Positions 22,872 through 30,437 of a stretch of 41,748 nt of DNA are shown piece by piece. Positions within the stretch are counted from its first letter, which is position 1, and every line of letters starts with the position of its first letter. The DNA is from YA12-FULL-51-18 sp041665305 (GTDB taxonomy: Bacteria > Elusimicrobiota > Elusimicrobia > Elusimicrobiales > UBA9959). The stretch lies in the NCBI GenBank assembly GCA_041665305.1, contig JBAYJD010000027.1, forward strand, positions 1-41,748, written 5' to 3'. The notes beneath the pieces are model-generated. The model did no database searches. It was not told the DNA's origin and saw nothing but the letters and a program-made list of their open reading frames with translations. Both the position numbers and the translations under genes were made by a program.

Positions 22872-24629
22872 ATGCGGATTATAAAACGATCGTGGCTTAA
22901 AAAAATGCCGGTCCGGACGCTGCTCCTTGCCTGCGCCCTGGTCCCCGCCCCCTGCGCCCTCCCCCTGTGCGCCGCAGGCGATCAGGCGCTCGGGGCCATG
23001 GAAGACGAAATGAACCGTTCTATAACCAGGCTTAAGATGGACGATCTGGCCGCTCCGTACTATGTCTCCTACTATCTGGTGGATTCCACCACTACCGCGC
23101 TTTCCGCTTCTTTCGGCGCCGTCATTAACGAGGACACTTATGCGACCAGGCGGCTGGCGGCCGATGTCCGGATAGGCTCCCGCGCTTTCGACAATACCAA
23201 TTATGCCGGGAGCGATTTTTACGAATACAAGCCTTTCTCCGACAGCATCCCGACGGAAGAAAATTACGACGCTTTGCGTTTTTCGATCTGGTCGCTCACC
23301 GACCAGGCGTATAAGTCCGCGCTTGAGACCTATTCCCGGAAAAAAGCGTACATGGAAAAGAAGAATCTCCGGGAGGTGTACGGCGACCTTTCCGAGGAAA
23401 AGCCGGAAACGCTCATAGCGGAGCGCCCCGCGGCCGCGGCGTTCGACGCGCGGAAGTGGAAAGAGACCGTCAGGCGGCTGTCGGCCGTCTTTAAAAAATT
23501 CCCCCGGATCCAGAATTCGGATGTCGAGCTGACGCGTTCGGCGCGGGTCGTGCGGTTCGTCAACAGCGAGGGTTCCAGGTACCGGATATATCGTGATAAT
23601 TTCAATCTGGATATTTCCGCCGCCGTACAGACCCGAGAGGGCCTTAAGGTGAACGATTCCATTCAATTCAATTACGCTTCCCCGGCTTCCGCGCCGGGTT
23701 ATGAGGCCCTGGCGGCCAGGACCGAGGAATTCGCGAAGAGGATGAGCTACCTGGTGGAGTCCTCCACCGCCGAGGTTTACCTGGGTCCTGTCCTGTTCGA
23801 GGGCCAGGCGGCCGCCGAGTTTTTTAACCAGTTATTCGTGGAAAATATTTCTTTCACCCGGGCGCCCTGGGCCGATGACGAAGAACGCCGGAAATATTAT
23901 GTGGAGTCCGGGGCGCTTGCGGACAAGTTTAACATGCGCGTCATGGCGCCCTTCCTGAGCGTTTATGACGACCCCGCGCGGACGGAAGCGGCCGGTTCGG
24001 AGCTTATAGGCTCGTATGAAATAGACGACGAGGGGGTGCGGCCCGGCAAGCTTGAACTGGTGAAGAACGGGAAACTTGTAAATTTTTATATGTCCCGCGC
24101 TCCGGTCAGGCAGTTCAAAGCCTCCAACGGGCACGGCAGGCGCCGCTATGACGAATTCGCCTCCGCGCGGCCCGGAAATGTGTTCATCGTGTCGGAAAGA
24201 ACGGCGTCCAACGAAGAATTGAAGAAAAAACTGCTGGCGACGGCCAAAGAGATCGGGCTTGACTATGCGATAATAGTCAGGCGCATGGCAGGCGGGGGTT
24301 CAAAACGGACGGAGGACCTTCTGGCAAAGCCGGTGCTGGTTTACGAAGTGTCGGTTAAGGACGGCTCGGAGGAGCTGCTCAGCGGGATGGAATTTGAAGA
24401 CGCGGGTTTCAGGGCGTTGCGCGACATCATGCTGACCTCCGACGACCTTTATGTGCATAATTTTTACCAGCCGGGGCCTTTGCTATATAGACGAAGTTCC
24501 GTGCCCGCGGCTATTGTCGCGCCTTCCATTCTGGTGCGGGAAATGGAACTTCAAAGGTCCAGGCAGAAGCCGGACAGGCAGCCCTACCTGCCGCACCCGT
24601 ACTTCGGGCATCAAGGAGACGCCAAGTGA
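22872..24629 (+). CDS. Exported TldE/PmbA-like partner lacking the zinc motif
   Basis: A 585-residue paralogue of the preceding protein. The N-terminus is positively charged then hydrophobic (MRIIKRSWLKKMPVRTLLLACALVP style), consistent with export; LLLAC could be a lipobox but the hydrophobic core before it is short. Where the partner has FFHEILGH this protein has FFNQLFVE, so the zinc-binding His and Glu are lost, exactly the relation of TldE to TldD. Shared blocks MAPFLSVYDDP, SNGHGRRRYDEFA and VAPSILVREMELQRS confirm homology. A heterodimer with the upstream protein is the natural inference. Its last codons overlap by four bases (GTGA) with the next gene, the FAD subunit of enzyme 2. Confidence 0.82.
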   Translation: MRIIKRSWLKKMPVRTLLLACALVPAPCALPLCAAGDQALGAMEDEMNRSITRLKMDDLAAPYYVSYYLVDSTTTALSASFGAVINEDTYATRRLAADVRIGSRAFDNTNYAGSDFYEYKPFSDSIPTEENYDALRFSIWSLTDQAYKSALETYSRKKAYMEKKNLREVYGDLSEEKPETLIAERPAAAAFDARKWKETVRRLSAVFKKFPRIQNSDVELTRSARVVRFVNSEGSRYRIYRDNFNLDISAAVQTREGLKVNDSIQFNYASPASAPGYEALAARTEEFAKRMSYLVESSTAEVYLGPVLFEGQAAAEFFNQLFVENISFTRAPWADDEERRKYYVESGALADKFNMRVMAPFLSVYDDPARTEAAGSELIGSYEIDDEGVRPGKLELVKNGKLVNFYMSRAPVRQFKASNGHGRRRYDEFASARPGNVFIVSERTASNEELKKKLLATAKEIGLDYAIIVRRMAGGGSKRTEDLLAKPVLVYEVSVKDGSEELLSGMEFEDAGFRALRDIMLTSDDLYVHNFYQPGPLLYRRSSVPAAIVAPSILVREMELQRSRQKPDRQPYLPHPYFGHQGDAK

Positions 24630-25486
24630 AAAACATAAAATACTTTAGTTTTCCCGGGACGCCCAAGGCGGCTTTGTCCGCCCTTTTGGACCGTAAATCC
24701 GAAGCGATGGCCGTGGCCGGGGGGACCCTGGCGGCGAAGACCCTCCCTGAAACGGTCGAGAATTTTGTCGGCCTGAAGAACCTGCCGCTGAACTACATTA
24801 AAAAGCGGGGCGCCGACCTTGTCATCGGGGCGCTAGCCACCTTTGACGAGATAGACAATTCAAAACTGGCGAAGAGCTGGGCCGGCGGGGCCGTTTCCGC
24901 CGCGGCTGCGCGGTGTTCGAGCCAGCTTATCCGCAACATGGCCACCATCGGCGGGAACATAGCCAGGCCCCATTCTTTCAATATTTTTCCCGTGGTGCTG
25001 CTGGGCCTGGACGCAAGGGTCCGGCTGCTTGCCGGGCCGGGCGTGAAGACCGTTCCGTTCGCCGATCTTTACGGCGCGGACCTCAAACTGAAACCGGGCC
25101 GGGATTGTCTGATCCTGGAGATCATCATCCCCGGCAAAACACGGAACTGGTCCTGCCGGTTCGAGAAATTCGCCAAAACAGAGGCCAGTTGGGAGGCTTA
25201 TCTGACGCTTTTTATGGCGGCTTCGGCGAAGGCAGGGACCGTGAAGGAAGCGCGCGTAGCCGTGGGAGCGCTCTCGCCGAAACCCTTCCGGGCGCAGGCC
25301 GCGGAACATGCCGTCTCCGGTGAGAAACCCGGCGCGGCCGTGATAAAAGCGGCGGCCCTGGAGCTGGGCCGCGAGCTGGATGCGGCGAGGGCCGGCGACT
25401 TTAAGAAGGCGGCCGCGGCGAGCCTGTTTGAAAGGTTTATGCACGATTTCGCCCGAAAACTTCGGCCGGGCGGGGTGAAAAAATGA
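24626..25486 (+). CDS. FAD-binding subunit of molybdenum hydroxylase 2
   Basis: A 286-residue PCMH-type FAD subunit. AMAVAGGTLAAKTLP near residues 28-42 replaces the usual AGGTD(L/V) loop, while RNMATIGGNIARPHSFN near 107-123 is the second FAD contact. It lacks the Cys/Asp-rich ASPCAD sequence seen in enzyme 1, so it is a distinct paralogue. The GTG start at 24626 overlaps the TldE-like stop (GTGA) with AAGGAG ahead of it, and its own TGA overlaps the ATG of the 2Fe-2S gene, showing tight translational coupling across four genes of different cellular destination. Confidence 0.87.
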   Translation: MKNIKYFSFPGTPKAALSALLDRKSEAMAVAGGTLAAKTLPETVENFVGLKNLPLNYIKKRGADLVIGALATFDEIDNSKLAKSWAGGAVSAAAARCSSQLIRNMATIGGNIARPHSFNIFPVVLLGLDARVRLLAGPGVKTVPFADLYGADLKLKPGRDCLILEIIIPGKTRNWSCRFEKFAKTEASWEAYLTLFMAASAKAGTVKEARVAVGALSPKPFRAQAAEHAVSGEKPGAAVIKAAALELGRELDAARAGDFKKAAAASLFERFMHDFARKLRPGGVKK

Positions 25487-26001
25487 AAAAGGAAAACACA
25501 AAGCTTACGGCGGTAAACGGAGTTTTCGACATCAGCCTCGAATTGAACGGCGTTAAAAAAACTTTTGCGGTCGGGAATACGGAATTCCTGCTGGACGCCC
25601 TGCGGCGGTACGGCTATAAAGGCGCCAAAAAAGGCTGCGACACCGGTGACTGCGGCTCCTGCGCCGTCATCTTCAACGGCAAACCGGCCTTGGCCTGCCT
25701 GATCCCGGCTTTCACCGCCCATGGCGCCGCGGTTACGACGATCGAGGGCATCGGGACCGTTCAGGCCCCCCACGCGCTTCAGGAAGCTTTTGTAGAGGCG
25801 GGCGCCGTACAATGCGGCTTTTGCATCCCCGGCATGATAGTATCCTCCAAACACCTGTTGGATATAATTCCGGAGCCGTCCGAAGAAGAGATAAAAAAAT
25901 ATCTGGATGGGAACCTCTGCCGCTGCACCGGCTATGTGAAGCAGATAGCCGCGGTGAAAGCCGCGGCTGAAAGGCTGAAGGCTAGAAAGGCTGAAGGCTG
26001 A
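25483..26001 (+). CDS. [2Fe-2S] subunit of molybdenum hydroxylase 2
   Basis: A 172-residue iron-sulfur subunit with GCDTGDCGSCAVIFNG and ACL for the plant-type cluster and QCGFCIPGMIVSS ... NLCRCTGYVKQ for the second cluster. ATG 25483 overlaps the previous gene by four bases. The normal family C-terminus ends soon after the CRCTGY helix; here the last residues (RLKARKAEG) are written by AAGGCTG-type heptamers and the stop codon TGA (25999-26001) is within the left inverted repeat of the four-helix-bundle cassette. Thus the cassette insertion appears to have altered the tail of this subunit and separated it from its large subunit gene. Confidence 0.9.
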   Translation: MKKENTKLTAVNGVFDISLELNGVKKTFAVGNTEFLLDALRRYGYKGAKKGCDTGDCGSCAVIFNGKPALACLIPAFTAHGAAVTTIEGIGTVQAPHALQEAFVEAGAVQCGFCIPGMIVSSKHLLDIIPEPSEEEIKKYLDGNLCRCTGYVKQIAAVKAAAERLKARKAEG

Positions 26002-26387
26002 GGGCTGAAGAGGGGGGTATGTCTAACTATAAAAACTTGATTGCCTGGCAAAAGTCGCATGAAATGGCATTATGCGTTTATAGAATTAGTGAAAATTTCC
26101 CCAAAAAAGAAATGTTCGGTCTGACTTCACAGATTAGAAGAGCGTGCCTCTCAGTCCCAACAAATATAGTCGAGGGATATAATCGTAAACGTAAAAAAGA
26201 ATTCGCTCATTTTCTGGATATTGCCCTGGGTTCTTTGGCAGAAACCCAGTACCTAAGTAAGTTTGCCGTTGCTATCGGTTATATGGGTAACGATGATATG
26301 CGTAAGATCCGTGAGCTTGTGGATGAATCAGGGAAATTGCTATGGGGTTTGCAAAAATCGCAGTTCCCTCCTTCAGCCCTCAGCCTT
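25994..26387 (+). mobile_element. Putative minimal mobile cassette: 17-bp terminal inverted repeats around a four-helix-bundle gene
   Basis: AAGGCTGAGGGCTGAAG at 25994-26010 is exactly inverted at 26371-26387 (CTTCAGCCCTCAGCCTT). The left end is preceded by further heptamers from 25971. The only gene between the repeats is the 123-residue four-helix-bundle protein; its start is 8 bases inside the left repeat and its last six amino acids are encoded by the right repeat, with TAG directly after it. Base composition inside is clearly AT-richer than the flanking subunit genes. The element separates the small and large subunit genes of enzyme 2, elsewhere contiguous in such operons. No transposase is present, so movement would need help in trans. 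Confidence 0.7.
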
Positions 26388-26390
26388 TAG
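26019..26390 (+). CDS. Four-helix-bundle protein (23S rRNA intervening-sequence protein family)
   Basis: A 123-residue protein of the TIGR02436/S23 family: NLIAWQKSHEMALCVYRIS at residues 5-23, FPKKEMFGLTSQIRRACLS near 27-45, VPTNIVEGYNRKRKKEFAHF near 46-65, then LGSLAETQYLSKFAVAIGY. Members form pentameric four-helix bundles, first seen encoded in 23S rRNA intervening sequences and related in fold to the accessory Avd protein of diversity-generating retroelements; the molecular function is unsettled. Here it is not in rRNA but sits in a molybdenum-hydroxylase operon, bounded by inverted heptamer repeats, with the C-terminal PSALSL encoded by the right repeat. GAGGGGGG just before ATG 26019 is the ribosome-binding site. 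Confidence 0.88.
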   Translation: MSNYKNLIAWQKSHEMALCVYRISENFPKKEMFGLTSQIRRACLSVPTNIVEGYNRKRKKEFAHFLDIALGSLAETQYLSKFAVAIGYMGNDDMRKIRELVDESGKLLWGLQKSQFPPSALSL

Positions 26391-26405
26391 TCTATGGGAG
26401 AATTT

Positions 26406-28724
26406 ATGGAAACCAGGAATTTAAAAACGGTAAATAAACGGGTGCTGAAGATGGACGCGCTGGGGCTCGCCTGCGGCGAGCCGGTCTTTACCGGCGATGC
26501 GGACCTCAACGGGATGCTCTATGGGCGCATTTTATGGAGCCCCTTCGCCCACGCACGCATTAAAAAAATAGATACCCGGGAAGCTGAGAAACTTCCCGGA
26601 GTGAAGGCGGTGCTGACCTATAAGAATGTCCCGCGGGTGCCGCATACCACGGCCGGACAGGGCTATCCCGAGCCTTCGCCTTACGATTCGTACATCCTGG
26701 ACAATAAGGTGCGTTTCGTCGGCGACCGTGTGGCCGCCGTGGCCGCCGAAACCCCCGACGCCGCCGACGCCGCCCTGAAGCTTATAAAAGTGGATTACGA
26801 GCCGTTGCCGGCCGTATTCGACCCCTTCGAGGCCGTAAAGGACGGGGCGCCCGTTATCCACGACGAAGAAGATTCAAAGAACATCCCCGACGCCGGCCAT
26901 AATATCGCCGCCAAATTCGATTTCGAGGTCAGGAACGGAGAATGGTTCAAGGATGCGGATTTTGTGATAGAGCGCAGTTACAAAATGCCCTATCTCCAGC
27001 ATTGCGCCATAGAGCCGCATACGGTCATAACGAGTTTCGACCATTTCGGACGATTGGTGATCTGCACCTCCACCCAAGTCCCGTTCCATGTCCGGCGCAT
27101 CGTGGCCCAGGCGCTCAAGCTTCCCGTTAAAAAGATCCGTGTTATCAAACCCCGTATCGGCGGCGGCTTCGGTTCCAAACAGGAAGTGCTCCTGGAAGAC
27201 ATCACGGCCGCCCTGTCGCTTAAAACCGGCAAGCCCGTAAAAATAGAATACACCCGCAGGGAAACGTTTATTTCCTCGCGCACGCGCCACCCCGCCGTGG
27301 TGAGGCTGAAGACCGGGGTCCGCAGGGACGGCACGATAACCGACGCGGAGATGGATATCACGCTCAATACCGGCGCCTACGGCTCCCATGCGCTGACGGT
27401 CATGATGTGCGCCGGTTCCCATACCCTGCCGATGTACAAAGTGAGGAACAATATAAAATTTATAGGCAAAAGCGTCTATACCAATCTGCCGGTCGCCGGA
27501 GCTTACCGCGGTTACGGCGCCACCCAGGGTTTCTTCGCCTGGGAATCGCAGATGGACATCATGGCGGAACGGATCGGCATGGATCCGGTGGAATTCCGCA
27601 GAAAGAACTACATCAGCCTGGGAGAAGGCTCGCCGGTCTTCAAGGCCATGGGCGAGGGCCGCGAGGGCGTGGAACAGGTGATAACCTCGATCGGCCTTTA
27701 TGAAGGCATAGAAGCCGGGCTTAAAGCCATCAAGTGGGAAGAAAAGAAGGCAAGGTATAAGGGTCAGACCGGGCCGGTGAGAAGAGGGCTCGGCATGGCC
27801 TGCATGATGCAGGGGTCCGGGATCCCCGAGGTGGACATGGCCAGCGCCACGCTTAAGATGAACGAGGACGGGTCTTTCAACCTGCTGGTCGGCGCGGCCG
27901 ATCTCGGCACCGGTTCCGATACCATCCTGGCCCAGATAGCGGCCGAGGTCCTCGGCGTTAAGGCGGAAGACATTATCGTTTATTCCTCCGATACCGACCT
28001 TACGCCTTTCGATGTGGGGGCATACGCGTCCTCCACCACCTTCATTTCAGGCAACGCCGTGAAAAAAACGGCGGAAAAAGTCAGGGAAATGATCCTGGCG
28101 GTGGCGGCGAAGATCCTGGACAGGAAGCCTGAGCGGCTGCGTCTTGAAGGCGGCAGGGTCCTGGCTGAAGACGGCGCGTCCTGCGGCCTCTCAGAGGTGG
28201 CCAATACCTCGCTTTATTATAACGACCAGCACCAGATCGCCGCGTCGGCCTCGCATTACGCCCACACCTCGCCGCCGCCGTTCGCCGCCAATTTCGTAGA
28301 AGTGGAGGTAGATACCGGAACGGGCAGGATAAAGATCCTGGATTATGTTTCCTGCGTGGACTGCGGCACCGCCATTAATCCGGAGCTGGCCGAAGGCCAG
28401 AATGACGGCGCCGTGCTGAACGGGATAGGCCATACGCTTTCGGAAGAGATGGAATTTTCCGCCAACGGCACCCCGCTCAACGCCAGTTTCCGGCGCTATA
28501 AGATCTTCAATACCGCTGATATGCCGCCCGTCAGGTCGATCCTGATCCCGACCTACGAGCCCAACGGCCCTTTCGGCGCCAAATCCGTCTCGGAGATCGG
28601 CATCAACGGCCCGCTGCCGGCCGTGGCCAACGCGATTTTTGACGCGGTCGGCGTGCGCTTATTCGACCCGCCGTTCACGCCCGAGAAAATCCTGGCGGAG
28701 ATAAAGAACCGCGGTTCCCGCTGA
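26406..28724 (+). CDS. Xanthine-dehydrogenase-family molybdenum-binding subunit (enzyme 2)
   Basis: A 772-residue large subunit. Mo-site motifs are RIGGGFGSKQEVLLED near residue 250, AGAYRGYGATQGFFAWESQ near 364 and the catalytic-Glu region SEIGINGPLPAVANAIFD near 729. The GAYRGYG and GPLPAVANAI forms resemble XdhD-like and nicotinate/purine hydroxylase subunits more than enzyme 1 does. ATG 26406 is chosen because GGGAG stands just before it; an upstream ATG at 26394 has none. Its FAD and 2Fe-2S partners are 24626-25486 and 25483-26001, giving M-S-[cassette]-L order. Substrate specificity (xanthine, urate or another N-heterocycle) cannot be fixed from sequence. Confidence 0.9.
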   Translation: METRNLKTVNKRVLKMDALGLACGEPVFTGDADLNGMLYGRILWSPFAHARIKKIDTREAEKLPGVKAVLTYKNVPRVPHTTAGQGYPEPSPYDSYILDNKVRFVGDRVAAVAAETPDAADAALKLIKVDYEPLPAVFDPFEAVKDGAPVIHDEEDSKNIPDAGHNIAAKFDFEVRNGEWFKDADFVIERSYKMPYLQHCAIEPHTVITSFDHFGRLVICTSTQVPFHVRRIVAQALKLPVKKIRVIKPRIGGGFGSKQEVLLEDITAALSLKTGKPVKIEYTRRETFISSRTRHPAVVRLKTGVRRDGTITDAEMDITLNTGAYGSHALTVMMCAGSHTLPMYKVRNNIKFIGKSVYTNLPVAGAYRGYGATQGFFAWESQMDIMAERIGMDPVEFRRKNYISLGEGSPVFKAMGEGREGVEQVITSIGLYEGIEAGLKAIKWEEKKARYKGQTGPVRRGLGMACMMQGSGIPEVDMASATLKMNEDGSFNLLVGAADLGTGSDTILAQIAAEVLGVKAEDIIVYSSDTDLTPFDVGAYASSTTFISGNAVKKTAEKVREMILAVAAKILDRKPERLRLEGGRVLAEDGASCGLSEVANTSLYYNDQHQIAASASHYAHTSPPPFAANFVEVEVDTGTGRIKILDYVSCVDCGTAINPELAEGQNDGAVLNGIGHTLSEEMEFSANGTPLNASFRRYKIFNTADMPPVRSILIPTYEPNGPFGAKSVSEIGINGPLPAVANAIFDAVGVRLFDPPFTPEKILAEIKNRGSR

Positions 28725-28737
28725 TGGGAACCGCGGT
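28708..28737 (+). terminator. Terminator overlapping the end of enzyme 2 large-subunit gene
   Basis: ACCGCGGTTCCC (28708-28719) pairs perfectly over 12 bp with GGGAACCGCGGT (28726-28737), followed by CTTT. The stop codon TGA (28722-28724) lies in the loop. It closes the long rightward array from 14289. Confidence 0.65.
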
Positions 28738-28865
28738 CTTTACCGCCGGTAATCGTTCTTTGCAAGCGTGATACCAACCGAACTAAACATACATTAAATA
28801 TACTGTCCCCCGAATTCCCCTGATCGCAAAAAGCAGCATAAAAATTTAATGTGAGGGATTGAATA

Positions 28866-29822
28866 ATGACATGGACTACCTGGATCGGGCTATTGCTATG
28901 TAATCTTGTTTGGGCGGTCAATCCTTCTATTGCCAAGAGGATTATTCTGGAGATCGGGCCGCAGCATACGGCGTGGCTGAAATATGTGGTGGCATTGCTG
29001 ACCTATGTGACTGTTATGGGCTGCTTGCGGTTAAGGTCTCAAAACAAGAAGAACAAGCTTTTTATGCCGTTGAAACCGGACAAAAACTTGTTGCTGGTTA
29101 TTCTAATAGGATTTGCGACCTGCTTTGTTTCTCCTATGACGCAAATGTCCGGCCTTAAGGCCTCAACCGCCGTTAATAACTCGATCCTTGTGACTTTTGA
29201 ACCGATCTTTACTGTCGTTTTCGGCTGTTTGATATTTAGGGAGCGTCTCAAAAAGTCCCATTATTTATCTTTTCCCCTGGCGATTATGGGCTTTCTGTTC
29301 CTGTCGAATATTTTTGAGAAATCCGCAGCGGGACAAATGCGGTCGTTCGCCATGGGATATGGCGATCTGCTGCTGTTGGCCGCTGTCGCGGGGGAGGCCC
29401 TGTATTCCGTGCTGGCGCGCGATCTGATTAAACGATATCAGGGTCCGATGATTTTCGGGAGCGCTATGCTGGTGGGCGTAATACTTTTGTCAAGTGTGGT
29501 TCTCCCCTGGAAGGGCCTGCCGGATCTCGCCGGTTTATCCGTAACCGGCTGGTTCGCGGTAGTATGGCTGGGAGTTATGGGTACGGCGGTCCCATATCTC
29601 TATTGGCTGCATGCGTTGAGAAAAAGTCTTTCTCTGGGGTCCGTGGTCCTTTCTCTTTTCCTGCAGCCGCTGCTCGGGAGCATAGCAGCGGTGGTGTTTT
29701 TGGGTGAATCCTTCGGGACAAATCAGATTATTGGCGGCGGCATGATCTGTCTGGGCATCGCTTTCCAGGCTTTTACTGAAAATCGGAGCGCCGTGAAGCG
29801 TGAGGCGTTGAGTTTCCCATAA
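28866..29822 (+). CDS. EamA/DMT-superfamily transporter
   Basis: A 318-residue inner-membrane protein with about ten hydrophobic helices in two five-helix EamA repeats. Visible repeat features include NLVWAVNPSIAKRII at residues 13-27, STAVNNSILVTFEPIFTVVFG near 100-120 with FRERLKKSHYLSFPLAI after it, and in the second half AVPYLYWLHALRKSLSLG and LFLQPLLGSIAAVVFLGES. Such proteins export amino acids, nucleobases or other metabolites. GAGGG lies before ATG 28866. Base composition is lower in GC than the purine cluster, and the two following genes are spaced 14 and 4 bases apart, marking a separate, perhaps acquired, operon. Confidence 0.85.
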   Translation: MTWTTWIGLLLCNLVWAVNPSIAKRIILEIGPQHTAWLKYVVALLTYVTVMGCLRLRSQNKKNKLFMPLKPDKNLLLVILIGFATCFVSPMTQMSGLKASTAVNNSILVTFEPIFTVVFGCLIFRERLKKSHYLSFPLAIMGFLFLSNIFEKSAAGQMRSFAMGYGDLLLLAAVAGEALYSVLARDLIKRYQGPMIFGSAMLVGVILLSSVVLPWKGLPDLAGLSVTGWFAVVWLGVMGTAVPYLYWLHALRKSLSLGSVVLSLFLQPLLGSIAAVVFLGESFGTNQIIGGGMICLGIAFQAFTENRSAVKREALSFP

Positions 29823-29836
29823 AAAAGGATGAGAAG

Positions 29837-30433
29837 ATGGACAATATACAGATAGATATATTTTCGTCTAATTCAGAAGCAGCGCTTAGGCGGATTGTAG
29901 GCGATACAATAAGTGTTCAATCATCACTTCTTGTCACACGAGAGACAGCGCCGGAAAAATCGGGTTTTTTAATCAGTTCCTTTGCCCCCGAAGAGCTTAT
30001 AAGGCTTGTTGTGGAGAACGGCAAGCTTGTTACAGCTAGACAATCGAGGAGGCTTGTGGGGTATGTGCTGGTTACTCCAATTTCTGAGTTCTCATCTCTT
30101 TTAGAAAATGATAATAATCATGCTTCCGGTGGACATTTTATTCCGAATAAACCTGTGTGCTTTGCTGATTTCGATTACATATATCAGATCGGTGTTGTTC
30201 GTGATGCATCTGGTATGGGGGTGGGGGGGGCATTGCTGAAACGGGTTATGCGGGAGACTCGAAAAAATCTTCTTACTGACATCCTTGTCTCACCTATTTC
30301 CAATAAGGCATCTTTGGGTTTTTTTATAAAAAATGGGTTCAGGGAAGCCGGCTTGCTTGAGCTTTCTGAATACCGCTCATTTGGTAAATTGAAATCCAAG
30401 GTGTTGATCTGGAATAATCCCGAACGGATGTAA
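29837..30433 (+). CDS. GNAT-family N-acetyltransferase
   Basis: A 198-residue acyltransferase. The acetyl-CoA pyrophosphate-binding motif is IGVVRDASGMGVGGALLKRVM near residues 118-138, followed by the helix/strand pair ILVSPISNKASLGFFIKNGF, typical of GNAT motif B. The N-terminal half (SVQSSLLVTRETAPEKSGFL, LVTARQSRRLVGYVLVTPIS) fits the family but does not reveal the substrate. AAGGATGAGAAG precedes the ATG. It is translationally close to the EamA transporter and the histidine kinase, so a small acylated product that is exported and sensed is conceivable; resistance by acetylation is the more ordinary alternative. Confidence 0.85.
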   Translation: MDNIQIDIFSSNSEAALRRIVGDTISVQSSLLVTRETAPEKSGFLISSFAPEELIRLVVENGKLVTARQSRRLVGYVLVTPISEFSSLLENDNNHASGGHFIPNKPVCFADFDYIYQIGVVRDASGMGVGGALLKRVMRETRKNLLTDILVSPISNKASLGFFIKNGFREAGLLELSEYRSFGKLKSKVLIWNNPERM

Positions 30434-30437
30434 AATT

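Noticed and set aside
22872..22980. Lipoprotein signal (LLLAC) on the TldE-like protein
   Set aside because: The hydrophobic stretch before the cysteine is too short for a confident lipobox; ordinary export is as likely.
26394..26405. Upstream ATG for the enzyme 2 large subunit
   Set aside because: It has no ribosome-binding site, whereas ATG 26406 has GGGAG at the right distance.
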